Shown here: piece by piece, positions 8,489 to 16,786 of the stretch
Layout: every line of letters starts with the position of its first letter
Numbering within the stretch: the first letter of the stretch is position 1
Source of the DNA: Phycisphaerales bacterium
GTDB taxonomy: Bacteria; Planctomycetota; Phycisphaerae; UBA1845; Fen-1342
Length of the DNA: 64,000 nucleotides
Assembly (NCBI GenBank): GCA_016710275.1
Contig: JADJXS010000001.1
Span: 868,001-932,000 of the forward strand
Direction: 5' to 3'
Program-made: the position numbers and the translations under genes
The notes under the pieces: model-generated
Seen by the model: only the letters and a program-made list of their open reading frames with translations
Told to the model about the DNA's origin: nothing
Databases searched by the model: none

Positions 8489-10301
8489 GTGCAAGCCACG
8501 GCGGCGGGCGCTGATGCAGGAACGCCGCCGGGCGCCGGCTCGACGCGGCGCGCAGAGCTGCTGCTGATCGCGGCGGTTGTGGCGGCGGCGGCGCTGTCGG
8601 TCTGGCTGCGCAGCGCGGACCTGGATCGCCGGCCGATGCACACCGACGAGGCGATTCACGCCGACAAGTGCCTGACGCTGCTGGAGCGCGGGGAATACGT
8701 CTACGACCCGCATGACTACCACGGCCCGACCCTGTATTACCTGACGCTGCCGGTGCTGTGGGCGGCGGGCGTGCACGAACCGGCGGACGCGGCTGAGTGG
8801 ATGTTCCGCGTCGTGCCGGTCGGCGTGGCGGCGGCGGGGATCATGCTGCTGGTCCTGCTGCGTGACGCGCTGGGGTTCGCGGGGACGCTGATCGCAGCGC
8901 TGTGCACTGCGGTGCTGCCGGCGCTGAGCTTCTACGCCGGCTACTACATTCAGGAAACGCTGCTAGTGACTTTCACGCTCGCGGCGCTGGGCGCGGGATG
9001 GCGCTACTGTCGTGGCGGAAACACCGGCTGGATGATCGCCTGTGGGGCGGCGGCGGGGTTGATGCACGCGACGAAGGAGACGAGCCTGATCGTCTTCGGC
9101 GCGGCGGCCGCAGCGCTGCTGCTCACGCGTGCATCGGCGCCGGCAGCAATGCTGCGCTCCGGCCGCGGGCGTCGAGCGCTGCTGCTGGGAGCGACGGCCG
9201 CGGTGCTGGTGTCCGTCGCATTGCATACCAACTTCGGCCGCAACCCACGCGGTTTGCCGGATGCCGGCGTCGCGGTAGTGGGCTATGTGCAGCGCGCCTT
9301 TCGCGGATCGGTGGCGGCGGATGAGGCGGCCGCAGCGCCACATCGGCATCCGATGGGTTTCTATATCGAGCGGCACTTCCTGCCGCGCTCCGGCGATTCG
9401 CTGGCCGGCGCTCAATTGCCGCTGCTGCTCTTCGCGGCCCTGGCGGCGTGGTTCGCCTTTGCTCCGCGCCGCACGACGCCCGGCGCGGGGCGCGCCAAGC
9501 GCATCGATCATGAAGCGGAGGCGCGCTTCGCTCCGACCGCCGTTCATGCGGCTGACGGCGCGGACCTGCGCTTCGTGCGGTTTCTGGTCCTCTTCACGCT
9601 GCTGCCGGCGCTGGCGTACAGCGTGCTGCCCTACAAGACGCCGTGGTCCTTCCTCGGCGTGGTCCACCTGACCTCGCTGCTGGCCGGATGCGGGGCGGGG
9701 GCGATGATCGAGCGACTGCGGGCGCGCCCCCTGGCGGTTGCGGCAGCGCTCGTGCTGCTCACGGCGTGTGCCGGGCGGCTGGGCATGATCTCGCGCGAGG
9801 CGGCCGCGGAGCCGCTGCGCGGCGTGGCCGGGCGGTTCATCTACGGACAGTCGGTCGACGGCGGGCGCCGCCTCGGCGAATTCGTCGAGCGGCTGGCGGC
9901 AGTCGATCCCGCGCGGGCGGGCGCTGCCGGTCTATGTCATCGGCGATGATCCGTGGCCGCTGCCGTGGTACCTGCGCGCGATGCGGGCGACCGGCTATTG
10001 GAGCGATCTCACGCAAGTGGACGCGTCCCTGCCGCGACCGGCGGTTCTCATCGCCGTGAGGGACGCCGCGCGCGGCGATATAGAAGCTTCGGAGAATTCC
10101 GTCGACGGCAGCGCGCATCCGGACGGCCCACCGATTGCCGACGGCGGATCGCTTATTGCCCGCTGGATCAGCAGCGACGCCGCCGGCCCGTTTTACTACG
10201 GGCAGCGCGCCGACGCCGTGTACGAAGTGTACGTCGATCGCGCGCTGTACGAAGCGTTTGCCGGCGCCCAGACCCCCGCTGCGGAATTGCGAACACCATG
10301 A
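8489..10301 (+). CDS. Agl23-type (TIGR03663-like) membrane protein, interrupted by a frameshift
   Basis: The protein resembles the flippase-associated Agl23/TIGR03663 family, related to GT39 glycosyltransferases: an early MHTDEAIHADK loop, PHDYHGPTLYYLTLP and many membrane helices. The GTG at 8489 is preferred because earlier starts overlap the previous gene. The first frame ends at 9949, yet the next frame continues with YVIGDDPWPLPWYLRAMRA and runs intact to 10301. The shift lies near 9903-9926 in GC-rich G runs; dropping one base rejoins the protein. The ATGA overlap with apbE is kept. It may be a sequencing error or a real mutation. A role in exporting or building surface glycans is inferred. 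Confidence 0.75.
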
Positions 10302-11290
10302 TCGACGCGCCAACTGACGGGGTCGGCGGCGATCGGCCGCCGGTGCGCTGCTCGCATGAGGCAATGGCCTGCGAGTGGGGCGCGCTGATCGTTCACGACG
10401 ATCGGAAGTACGCGCAACAGGCGGTGCGCGCCGCATTCGCCGAGGTCGATCGGCTCGAGCGCGAGTTGAGCCGCTTCCGCCCCGACAGCGACATCTCACG
10501 CATCAACGCCGCTCCGCTCGGAACGGCGGTGCGCGTCTCGGCCGACACGATCGAGGTGCTGCTGCTGGCGCACCAGCTTCAATCGGCCTTCAGCGGGGCA
10601 CTCGACGTAACCGTCGGCCTGCGCGTCCCGCGACCGGGCATCGCGCCGCCCGCCGATCCGCCGCAGACGGGGCCGGGCGTGGCGATCCACCCGGCCGAGC
10701 GCAGCGTGACGCGCCTGCGGATGGATGCGTCGCTGGACCTGGGGGCGATCGGCAAGGGTTTTGCTCTGGATGCCGCGATTTCCGCGCTGCGCGAATGGGG
10801 AATTGAGCGGGCTCTGGTGCATAGCGGCACGAGCAGCGTGTACGCGCTGGGCGCCGGCCGCGCCGACGCACAGGCCGACTTACTGCACGCTCCGGTCGGC
10901 GCGCAAGGAGCCGCCGGATGGCGATTGCGGCTGCGCGATCCTGCCGATCCGGCGCGCTGCGTCGGGGAGGTGCTGCTGCGCGATGCGGCGCTGAGCGGTT
11001 CGGCGGTCACGCTCAAGGCCGGGCACATCATCGATCCGCGCAGCGGCGCGCCGGCCGGCGCTCACGCCGCGGCCTGGGCCATCGCGCCCACGGCGGCCGT
11101 CTCGGACGGCGTGTCGACGGCGCTGATGGTGCTGCCCGCACACGAAGCGCGGGAATGCCTGCGACGCGAGGCGTCGAATCGTCTATTGGCGGATGTCGAG
11201 GCCTTCGTCCTCTGCGCGAAACCGCCCGGCAGGCTGGACGTTCTCACGCCGGGCGCATCGTGCCGCCTGTTGACGGGCGATCCGCCATGA
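10298..11290 (+). CDS. apbE: FAD:protein FMN transferase
   Basis: ApbE attaches FMN covalently to Thr or Ser of exported flavoproteins. The 330-residue frame starts at the ATG at 10298 inside an ATGA overlap with the preceding gene. Typical motifs are RFRPDSDISRIN, LDLGAIGKGFALD and GHIIDPRSGAP. No signal peptide or lipobox is visible, whereas many ApbE proteins are exported, so it may act in the cytoplasm or its N terminus may be misread. Its own stop overlaps the next start (ATGA), which suggests translational coupling. Confidence 0.88.
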   Translation: MIDAPTDGVGGDRPPVRCSHEAMACEWGALIVHDDRKYAQQAVRAAFAEVDRLERELSRFRPDSDISRINAAPLGTAVRVSADTIEVLLLAHQLQSAFSGALDVTVGLRVPRPGIAPPADPPQTGPGVAIHPAERSVTRLRMDASLDLGAIGKGFALDAAISALREWGIERALVHSGTSSVYALGAGRADAQADLLHAPVGAQGAAGWRLRLRDPADPARCVGEVLLRDAALSGSAVTLKAGHIIDPRSGAPAGAHAAAWAIAPTAAVSDGVSTALMVLPAHEARECLRREASNRLLADVEAFVLCAKPPGRLDVLTPGASCRLLTGDPP

Positions 11291-12072
11291 AACCCGATCT
11301 GTCCATCGTCATCCCGGCATTCAACGAGGCCGCGCGCCAGCCCGCGACGATCGTTGCCGCTTGCGCTTTCATCCGCTCCCGTCGCCGCGCGGCGGAAATC
11401 ATCATCGTGGATGACGGCAGCACCGACGAAACGATGAACAGTGCGCAAGCCGCGCATCACGCGGCCACGTCCGAATGGGATGCCGCCGGGCCGCCGCCTT
11501 CGTTCACTTGTCTTCGCCACGACCGGAATCGCGGCAAGGGCGCCGCCGTGCGGACGGGATTGGAGGCGGCCGCCGGCGAACTGGCACTGGTGTGCGACGC
11601 CGACGGCGCTGCCTCGTTCGAGGAATATGAGCGGCTCCACGCGGCCATTTCGGACGGTGCGGACATCGCGATCGGCTCGCGCGACGCGCCGGGAGCGAGG
11701 CTGACTCCGGCGCAGCCGGCGGGCCGGCGCCTGGCGGCCCTGTTGTTTCGCGCCATTCGGCGACAGATTCTGCTACCCGGCGTCCGCGACACGCAATGCG
11801 GGTTCAAGCTGTTCCGAACCGCGCCGATCCGCGCTATTCTGCCGCACGCGCGCTGCGACGGCTGGCTCGGGGATGTGGAGTGGCTCGCGCTGGCGGAGCG
11901 CTTCGGGCTGCGAATCGCCGAGGTCGGCATCACCTGGAGTCACCGGCCGCACAGCCACGTCCGGCCGCTGCGCGATGCACCGCGCGTGCTGCTGGACCTG
12001 CTGGACATTCGCCGGCGCGTCCAAGCGATTCGCCCGGTGTCAGCCCCGCCGCGCAACCGGCCGTCCGCGTGA
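11287..12072 (+). CDS. Family 2 glycosyltransferase, polyprenyl-phosphate glucosyltransferase-like
   Basis: The 261-residue protein has the GT-A fold signature: SIVIPAFNEA, IIIVDDGSTDET and the DxD-type site ALVCDADGA. The ending, DTQCGFKLFRT followed by DGWLGDVEWLALAERFGLRIAEV, is typical of dolichyl-phosphate glucose synthases. It would load a lipid carrier with sugar at the cytoplasmic face, which fits the Agl23-type membrane protein two genes upstream. The ATG overlaps the apbE stop. No membrane helix is seen. Confidence 0.85.
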   Translation: MKPDLSIVIPAFNEAARQPATIVAACAFIRSRRRAAEIIIVDDGSTDETMNSAQAAHHAATSEWDAAGPPPSFTCLRHDRNRGKGAAVRTGLEAAAGELALVCDADGAASFEEYERLHAAISDGADIAIGSRDAPGARLTPAQPAGRRLAALLFRAIRRQILLPGVRDTQCGFKLFRTAPIRAILPHARCDGWLGDVEWLALAERFGLRIAEVGITWSHRPHSHVRPLRDAPRVLLDLLDIRRRVQAIRPVSAPPRNRPSA

Positions 12073-12112
12073 GTTCAGCGGCGATTCGCTGCTGGAGAGG
12101 AGTACGACCCGC

Positions 12113-13210
12113 GTGAGCCGCTTCCGATCCAAGACCGCGCTGCCGCGCATTCACCTGTTGGGCCACGCCAACCCCTCCGCCAAGGATTTCCCGCGGCTGG
12201 GCGTGCGATGCGCAGCGCAGCTCATCGAGCGCATCCGCGCTGCGCTGCCGGAGGCCTATCGCCTGACGGCCGAACCGCGGATTCTCGAAGCCGCCGAGGA
12301 TCAGCAGCGCGGCGGGCGGCGCGACGACCGCGCCCGTGTCCGCGACATTCACGACGCGCTGCGCGATCCGGCCACCGTCGCGATCATCGCACTCAACGGC
12401 GGCGCGTATTTCTCCCGCATCCTGCCGGACATTGATCTCTCACCGCTGGATCGGCGCGCGCGCCCGCTGCTGGCCACCGGCTTTTCCGAGATGACCGGCT
12501 GGGTCAACCTGGTCGCGCGGCGGCGGTTCGGCCGCGGGGTGTACTGGCTGTGCCCGAACTACCTGGGCTGGAAAATCGCGCCGCCGCCGGCTGCGCATAG
12601 CGCGTATGACGAGTTCTGGCGGCGGATGCCCGAGTGGCTGGAGCGCTTCGCGGGATCCGGGCAAGCGGCCGCGGCGAGGCGGAACGCAACCCCGACGGAG
12701 CGGCGTTCCCGTGCGGTGGACCTCCCCAATGCGCGGACCGGTCGCGTGCCGGGCAGCGCTCAGGCGATTGCGTGTGCGCCGCTGCGCGGGACGCTGGTGC
12801 AGGGTTCGGCGGCCGGCGGCGCGGTGCGGCTGGCGGGCGGCTGCCTGAGTGTGCTGACGACCTGCGTCGGCGGTCCGATCGGTCGGATCGTGGACCCGCG
12901 CGGCCGCTGGCTGCTGCTGGAGGACGTCAACGAAGCCCCCTACCGCGTGGACCGGATGCTCGCGTCGCTGCGGGTCGCGGGATGGCTGGAGCGCGTGGCG
13001 GGCGTGCTGATCGGCGATTTTCACACGGCCGAGCAGCCCGATCATCGCCGCGCCGTGCTGGAGGTGCTGCGCTTCCACCTGAGCCCGGCCCGCCGAACGC
13101 CGGTCGTGCTGACGCGCAGCTTCGGGCACGTGTGGCCGATGACGCCGCTGCCGCTGAACCGGCCGCTGCGGATGCAGATTCGCGGTCGCAGCGTGACGCT
13201 GTCCCCGTAG
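12113..13210 (+). CDS. Peptidase S66 family (LD-carboxypeptidase-like)
   Basis: S66 enzymes cut L,D-peptide bonds in recycled murein peptides or inactivate microcin-like compounds. The GTG at 12113 lies 10 bases after GGAGAGGAG. The nucleophile is probably S125 in GFSEMT, after LNGGAYFSRILPDIDL. The Glu and His of the catalytic set match LLLEDVNEAPYRVDRML and TRSFGHVWPMTPLPLN. There is an unusual low-complexity insert around residues 185-215. The protein lacks a signal peptide, so it acts in the cytoplasm. Whether it is LdcA-like or MccF-like cannot be told. Confidence 0.8.
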   Translation: MSRFRSKTALPRIHLLGHANPSAKDFPRLGVRCAAQLIERIRAALPEAYRLTAEPRILEAAEDQQRGGRRDDRARVRDIHDALRDPATVAIIALNGGAYFSRILPDIDLSPLDRRARPLLATGFSEMTGWVNLVARRRFGRGVYWLCPNYLGWKIAPPPAAHSAYDEFWRRMPEWLERFAGSGQAAAARRNATPTERRSRAVDLPNARTGRVPGSAQAIACAPLRGTLVQGSAAGGAVRLAGGCLSVLTTCVGGPIGRIVDPRGRWLLLEDVNEAPYRVDRMLASLRVAGWLERVAGVLIGDFHTAEQPDHRRAVLEVLRFHLSPARRTPVVLTRSFGHVWPMTPLPLNRPLRMQIRGRSVTLSP

Positions 13211-13265
13211 GGTGGCTTCAGAAGTGGTGCGCGGCGCCGTCGTGTGCTGCTGCTGTCGGCGATCA

Positions 13266-14282
13266 TCACTCGCGCAGCGCCTCGCAGAGCGCCGCGTAAG
13301 TGTACATCACCCGCGGGCCGATCAGATAATGCTCCGGTCCGCGCAGCACCACCACCCGCCCCTCGTGAACCGCCCGCAGCGATCCAACCCGTCCCCACGC
13401 GCGCAGCGCATCAGCGCTTCCCTGCGGCCGCATTCGCCCATCCGGGTCCAGCTCGATAATCACATCCGGATCCGCACGCACCACGAACTCCAGCGACACG
13501 CTCCCGAAAGCGCGATGGTCCGGCGGCAGGACGTTCTGATGCCCCACGCCGGACAGCAGCGCGTCATAGAATGACCCCGGACCCGCGACGAACGGCGGCG
13601 TCGGCGGCTCCGCCAGCGTGCCCGTCACCAGCAGATAGCGCACGCGCCGTCCCTCGGCGTAGCGCCGCGTCACCCGCTCATGCTGCCCGCGCAGCGCTTC
13701 AATCAGCGCCGCCGCCGTCCGCGGCCGACCCGCGATCTCTCCCAGTTGCGAGATCGAGGCATACAGGTCGTTCAGCGACGTGTCCGCCAATGACTCGATC
13801 CGCACCCCCAGCGGCCGCAGCCGATGCACCAGCTCGCGGCTCTCACCCGGCACCAGCACCACGTCCGGCCGCAACCCGGCCACCCGTTCCGCGCTGGCGT
13901 CAGTCAGCGCCCCGATGGATGGCAACGCCTCGATTCCCGGCGGATAGTCGCAATAGCGGGTGCGCCCGACCAATCGGTCGCGCAGCCCCAATGCGCAACA
14001 AATCTCCGTGATGTTCGGCCCGGTGCTCAAAATGCGCAGCGCCGATGCAGGCGCTTCTTCATCGCGGATATCCGGCTCGGCGACGTAATCGCGCAGCCGC
14101 AGCGCTGGATCGGCAGGGGTCGGCCGAGCGGCCGGCTGCGTTGTCGGCGATGTGGTGGGCGCGGTCTTATCGGGCGCTTCGGACGACGGGGATCGCTCGC
14201 ACGCGCACAGCAGCCATGCAGCGCCCAGCGCCGACAGCAGCAGTCGCTCAGGGCGCCTCACGCTCCTAGCGCCCCGGTTCAT
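13266..14282 (-). CDS. BtuF-like substrate-binding lipoprotein
   Basis: The family binds cobalamin, heme or siderophores for ABC import. A lipobox-like WLLCAC ends the signal peptide near residue 28, followed by a Ser/Thr/Pro linker. The first lobe begins RILSTGPNITEICCALGLRDRLVGRTRYCDYP, a typical BtuF start, and the second contains SLEFVVRADPDVIIELDP. The ATG at 14282 overlaps the upstream gene by 17 bases. No permease or ATPase gene lies nearby, so its partners must be encoded elsewhere. The ligand is unknown. Confidence 0.8.
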   Translation of the reverse strand: MNRGARSVRRPERLLLSALGAAWLLCACERSPSSEAPDKTAPTTSPTTQPAARPTPADPALRLRDYVAEPDIRDEEAPASALRILSTGPNITEICCALGLRDRLVGRTRYCDYPPGIEALPSIGALTDASAERVAGLRPDVVLVPGESRELVHRLRPLGVRIESLADTSLNDLYASISQLGEIAGRPRTAAALIEALRGQHERVTRRYAEGRRVRYLLVTGTLAEPPTPPFVAGPGSFYDALLSGVGHQNVLPPDHRAFGSVSLEFVVRADPDVIIELDPDGRMRPQGSADALRAWGRVGSLRAVHEGRVVVLRGPEHYLIGPRVMYTYAALCEALRE

Positions 14283-14847
14283 CGGCCGCCCGTGCGGCGA
14301 CGATCCCCGCCAGGTACGCCGCGGCGAACTGCGTCCGCGGATCGTCGTCATTTCCGAAGACCTCGATCACGTGTTCCCCCAGTTGATAAGTCACGCCCCC
14401 ATCGCTCCAGAACCCGCCGTCGGCACAGTCATAGCCGTCCGCCCCGGCCGGTCGGGCGGCCGCACACGCATCCCGTGCCGCCGCCGCATCGGCGAATTCG
14501 AAGGCCCGCAGCGTGAGTTGCTGCCGCGCGTCGTCGCGGTGCACATACTTCGCCAGCCGCACCACCCGCGCGCCGCGCTCCAGCCACATAGCGCCATCCT
14601 CCCCCAGCGACGCGATCGCATCGACGACTTCGCCCTCCCAGACTTCGCCGACCAATTCCCACGGCGTTGCGATCTGCGCCGTCGGAATCGCGTCACGCAT
14701 CGAGCGCGTGCCGCCGGCGCACCCCGCGAAGCATAGAAGCGCAATGGAGCACAACAGAGCGCGTTCCGAGCCGATGCGCGCGATGGCGCGCGCGCCGGCA
14801 TGCGGCTTGATTCGCGTTGATTGGCGCTCGTCGTGCACACTCACCAT
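14266..14847 (-). CDS. Predicted lipoprotein of unknown function
   Basis: The protein has 193 residues with a signal peptide ending in LLCFAGCAGG, a lipobox. The mature part is a small alpha/beta domain (WELVGEVWEGEVVDAIASLGEDGAMWLE, then RDDARQQLTLRAFEFADAAAARDACAAAR). I do not recognise the family. It overlaps the hydrolase gene upstream by seven bases and the BtuF-like gene downstream by 17, so the three are probably one transcription unit. A periplasmic, membrane-anchored role is inferred from the lipobox only. Confidence 0.65.
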   Translation of the reverse strand: MVSVHDERQSTRIKPHAGARAIARIGSERALLCSIALLCFAGCAGGTRSMRDAIPTAQIATPWELVGEVWEGEVVDAIASLGEDGAMWLERGARVVRLAKYVHRDDARQQLTLRAFEFADAAAARDACAAARPAGADGYDCADGGFWSDGGVTYQLGEHVIEVFGNDDDPRTQFAAAYLAGIVAARAADEPGR

Positions 14848-15503
14848 GTCGCCCCCGGCTGCACGAACGGGTTGCTCTTGCGCTCGCGGCCGATGGTCGT
14901 CGGCGGGCCGTGGCCGCTGAGGACGGTGGTTTCATCCGGCAGCGTGAGCAGGTGTTCGCGGATGTTGCGGAGCAGCCTGGTCGAGGAACTGCCGGGGAAA
15001 TCGGTGCGTCCGACGCTGCCGGCGAACAGCGCATCGCCGCTGATCACGACTTCGTGCAGCGCCGAGTAGAACGCGAGTCCGCCGGGCGAATGGCCCGATA
15101 CGTCGAGCACGCGCCAGTCCTCGCCGGCCATGGTCAGCCGATCGCCGGGGGCGAGCCACTGTTCGGCCGGAGCGGTGGAGATGCTGGCTCCCAGGGCGGC
15201 GCTGAGGTTTCCCATTGGCGATTCCAGCATGTCGGCCTCGGCACGCGGCGCGATCAGCGGCACGCCCGGCAGCGCTGCGCGCAGCGGGTCCACCCCGGCG
15301 ATGTGATCGACATGGCAATGCGTCAGCACGATGGCGGCGGCGGTCAACCCCGCCTGGTCGAGCAGGGATTCGACCTCCTGCGGCGTGGGGGGGAAGCCGG
15401 GGTCCACGATCCACGCCTGCGACGCGCCGTCGAGCCAGAGGACGTAGCAATTTTCCGCGAACGCGGGATCGGTGATGGTGCGGATGTGCAGGCGCTGGGA
15501 CAT
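14841..15503 (-). CDS. Metallo-beta-lactamase-fold hydrolase, GloB-like
   Basis: The protein has 220 residues. The dinuclear metal site is visible: THCHVDHIAG, then the SGHSPGGLAF histidine, SGDALFAGSVGRTD and the late SGHGPPTT. This arrangement matches hydroxyacylglutathione hydrolases and related thioesterases. A perfect TATAAT hexamer lies eight bases before the ATG and there is no ribosome site, so the message may be leaderless. It is the first gene of a three-gene unit with two lipoproteins. The substrate is unknown. Confidence 0.85.
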   Translation of the reverse strand: MSQRLHIRTITDPAFAENCYVLWLDGASQAWIVDPGFPPTPQEVESLLDQAGLTAAAIVLTHCHVDHIAGVDPLRAALPGVPLIAPRAEADMLESPMGNLSAALGASISTAPAEQWLAPGDRLTMAGEDWRVLDVSGHSPGGLAFYSALHEVVISGDALFAGSVGRTDFPGSSSTRLLRNIREHLLTLPDETTVLSGHGPPTTIGRERKSNPFVQPGATW

Positions 15504-15583
15504 GGTGCGGGATTATACGGGCGGGGGGCAGTGCTTCGTCATTGGGTAAGGTCGGCCACGGTCTCCATCTGTTCAAGTTGTGC

Positions 15584-15817
15584 CTACTGCAATTGTCCCA
15601 CGAACTGTAGCGCAAATCCCAATACGATCATCACGAGTCCAGCTCGCGCAGTACAGTCGTAGACGCGGGCCCTAGATACTTCGGACTCATTTGTTTCCTC
15701 CAGGCATAGGTGGATTGCGCCGCTGCGGCTCACGCTCGGTGGTAATCCGAATAAGAACAGGATTATTACACCGATCATGTCGAGCAAGAGACCGATTAGC
15801 ACCAGGTAGCTTGTCAT
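15584..15817 (-). CDS. Small two-helix membrane protein, possibly the end of a longer frame
   Basis: From the only ATG the product has 77 residues and two membrane helices (3-24 and 58-75). The same frame is open upstream to an in-frame TGA at 16037-16039, and the 73 extra codons look protein-like (CETWGLLERPFTSDEELLYAEYCEDTP region). Before that TGA the frame continues with a Cys-x2-Cys motif (RCMICGDRR). It may be a decayed longer gene, a readthrough product, or simply this short protein. A diverged palindromic repeat lies in the extension at 15931-15955. I do not recognise a family. Confidence 0.5.
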   Translation of the reverse strand: MTSYLVLIGLLLDMIGVIILFLFGLPPSVSRSGAIHLCLEETNESEVSRARVYDCTARAGLVMIVLGFALQFVGQLQ

Positions 15818-15930
15818 GGGGGCCCCAGACCACTGACATACGTCGTCAATTGACCACGTTGATGCCGAAGAGTGTGCGACGCACGAGGCTAGCGCTTCGG
15901 CTCTGGGCGATGTGTACCGCCCTGCGGTTG

Positions 15931-15955
15931 GCGTGTCTTCGCAGTACTCCGCGTA
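15931..15955 (-). repeat. Diverged copy of the 32-bp palindrome inside a reading frame
   Basis: This stretch matches 21 of 25 positions of the palindrome found exactly at 31627, 40825 and 46901. In the minus-strand frame it encodes the LYAEYCEDTP region of the putative N-terminal extension of the small membrane protein. The outer palindromic arm is eroded. Confidence 0.6.
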
Positions 15956-16302
15956 CAGAAGTTCCTCGTCGGATGTAAACGGCCGCTCAAGCAGCCCCCA
16001 AGTCTCACACTTGGTGGCGGCGCAGGGATCGAGTCTTCACAGCATCGCACTGGCTTTGCGCCTATCTCCGCAGATCATACAGCGCGGGGCCAGCACCTCG
16101 CCTGCGGGCCGTTCGATTGCCCCCGGTCGCCCGTGGGTCGCGTGAGCAGGGCACATTGTCGTGTGGATCGCGCGCGTTCCATGAAGGTCAGGATCGGAGC
16201 ATTCAGTTTGAGGGCATGTCAGCCCGGAGTTTTGCGAAGGCGTGCCGCAGACCGCTCGGTGGACAGTGTTGCGGCCCTCATGGCCCGGAGGGCCGGCGGT
16301 CG

Positions 16303-16465
16303 TTGCCAGGGGCTTCCAGCCCCTGGGATGCGTGTGACCACATCATTTCATTCTCTGCATTTCCCTGCCCGGAAGACGAACGAGAGCCGGCTTGCCCTGA
16401 TTCCTGCTGCGAAGCGAAGAAGTGGATCAGCACGGTTTGATCCAGGGCCTGAAGGCCCTGGCAAC
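16303..16465. repeat. Segment bounded by inverted GTTGCCAGG/CCTGGCAAC hairpins
   Basis: The left end folds as CCAGGGGC-TTCCA-GCCCCTGG (16306-16326), the right end as CCAGGGCC-TGAA-GGCCCTGG (16442-16461). The outer flanks GTTGCCA and TGGCAAC are inverted repeats. About 115 bases between the hairpins show no gene. The layout resembles the double-hairpin modules elsewhere, with a long insert. Confidence 0.6.
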
Positions 16466-16490
16466 GATCGTGCGCCCTACGGGCGAAGAG

Positions 16491-16676
16491 CATGCCGACG
16501 CATAGCCGTCGGCATGGCAACCAACGTCTGGCATGGCACGCGGCGTGTCCGATGGGGCGAAGAGCATGCCGAGGCACGCGTGCCCTTTGGGCGAAGACAT
16601 GCCGACGCAGAGCCGTCGGCATGGCACTCAACACTGCACCGCCTGGAAGGGCGGTGGCACGAAAGGGCGGTGGCAC
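16491..16676. repeat. Repeat cluster B: CATGCCGACG hairpins and a CACCGCC hairpin
   Basis: Two hairpins with identical 10-bp arms, CATGCCGACG/CGTCGGCATG, lie at 16491-16516 (loop CATAGC) and 16598-16623 (loop CAGAGC). A degenerate relative lies between them. At 16637-16656 CACCGCC pairs with GGCGGTG, followed by a second GGGCGGTGGCACG copy. The leader GAAGAGCATGCCGACG also begins cluster C at 26714. Confidence 0.75.
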
Positions 16677-16786
16677 GGAAGGACCGCGGGATCGTCGGGT
16701 TGCCGGCGCGCCGGTCGAATCCACGCGAGATCGTTGCGATGGCGGCAGGCTGGTCGGGTCGGCGCCGGGCGCGTATAGTCCGGTCG

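Larger units (their letters stand above)
15818..16786. other. Long gap: possible decayed coding frame plus repeat cluster B
   Basis: The first 220 bases continue the frame of the small membrane protein on the minus strand. Bases 16100-16300 show nothing I can assign. From 16303 to about 16676 lie several hairpin repeats shared with other clusters in this window. Long translated frames across this stretch come from the repeats and are not convincing genes. The last 15 bases hold a TATAGT hexamer seven bases before the next ATG. Confidence 0.6.

Noticed and set aside
16133..16786. N-terminal extension of the hydrolase at 16787
   Set aside because: It translates the hairpin repeats and lacks protein-like composition; the membrane helix starts at the 16787 ATG.
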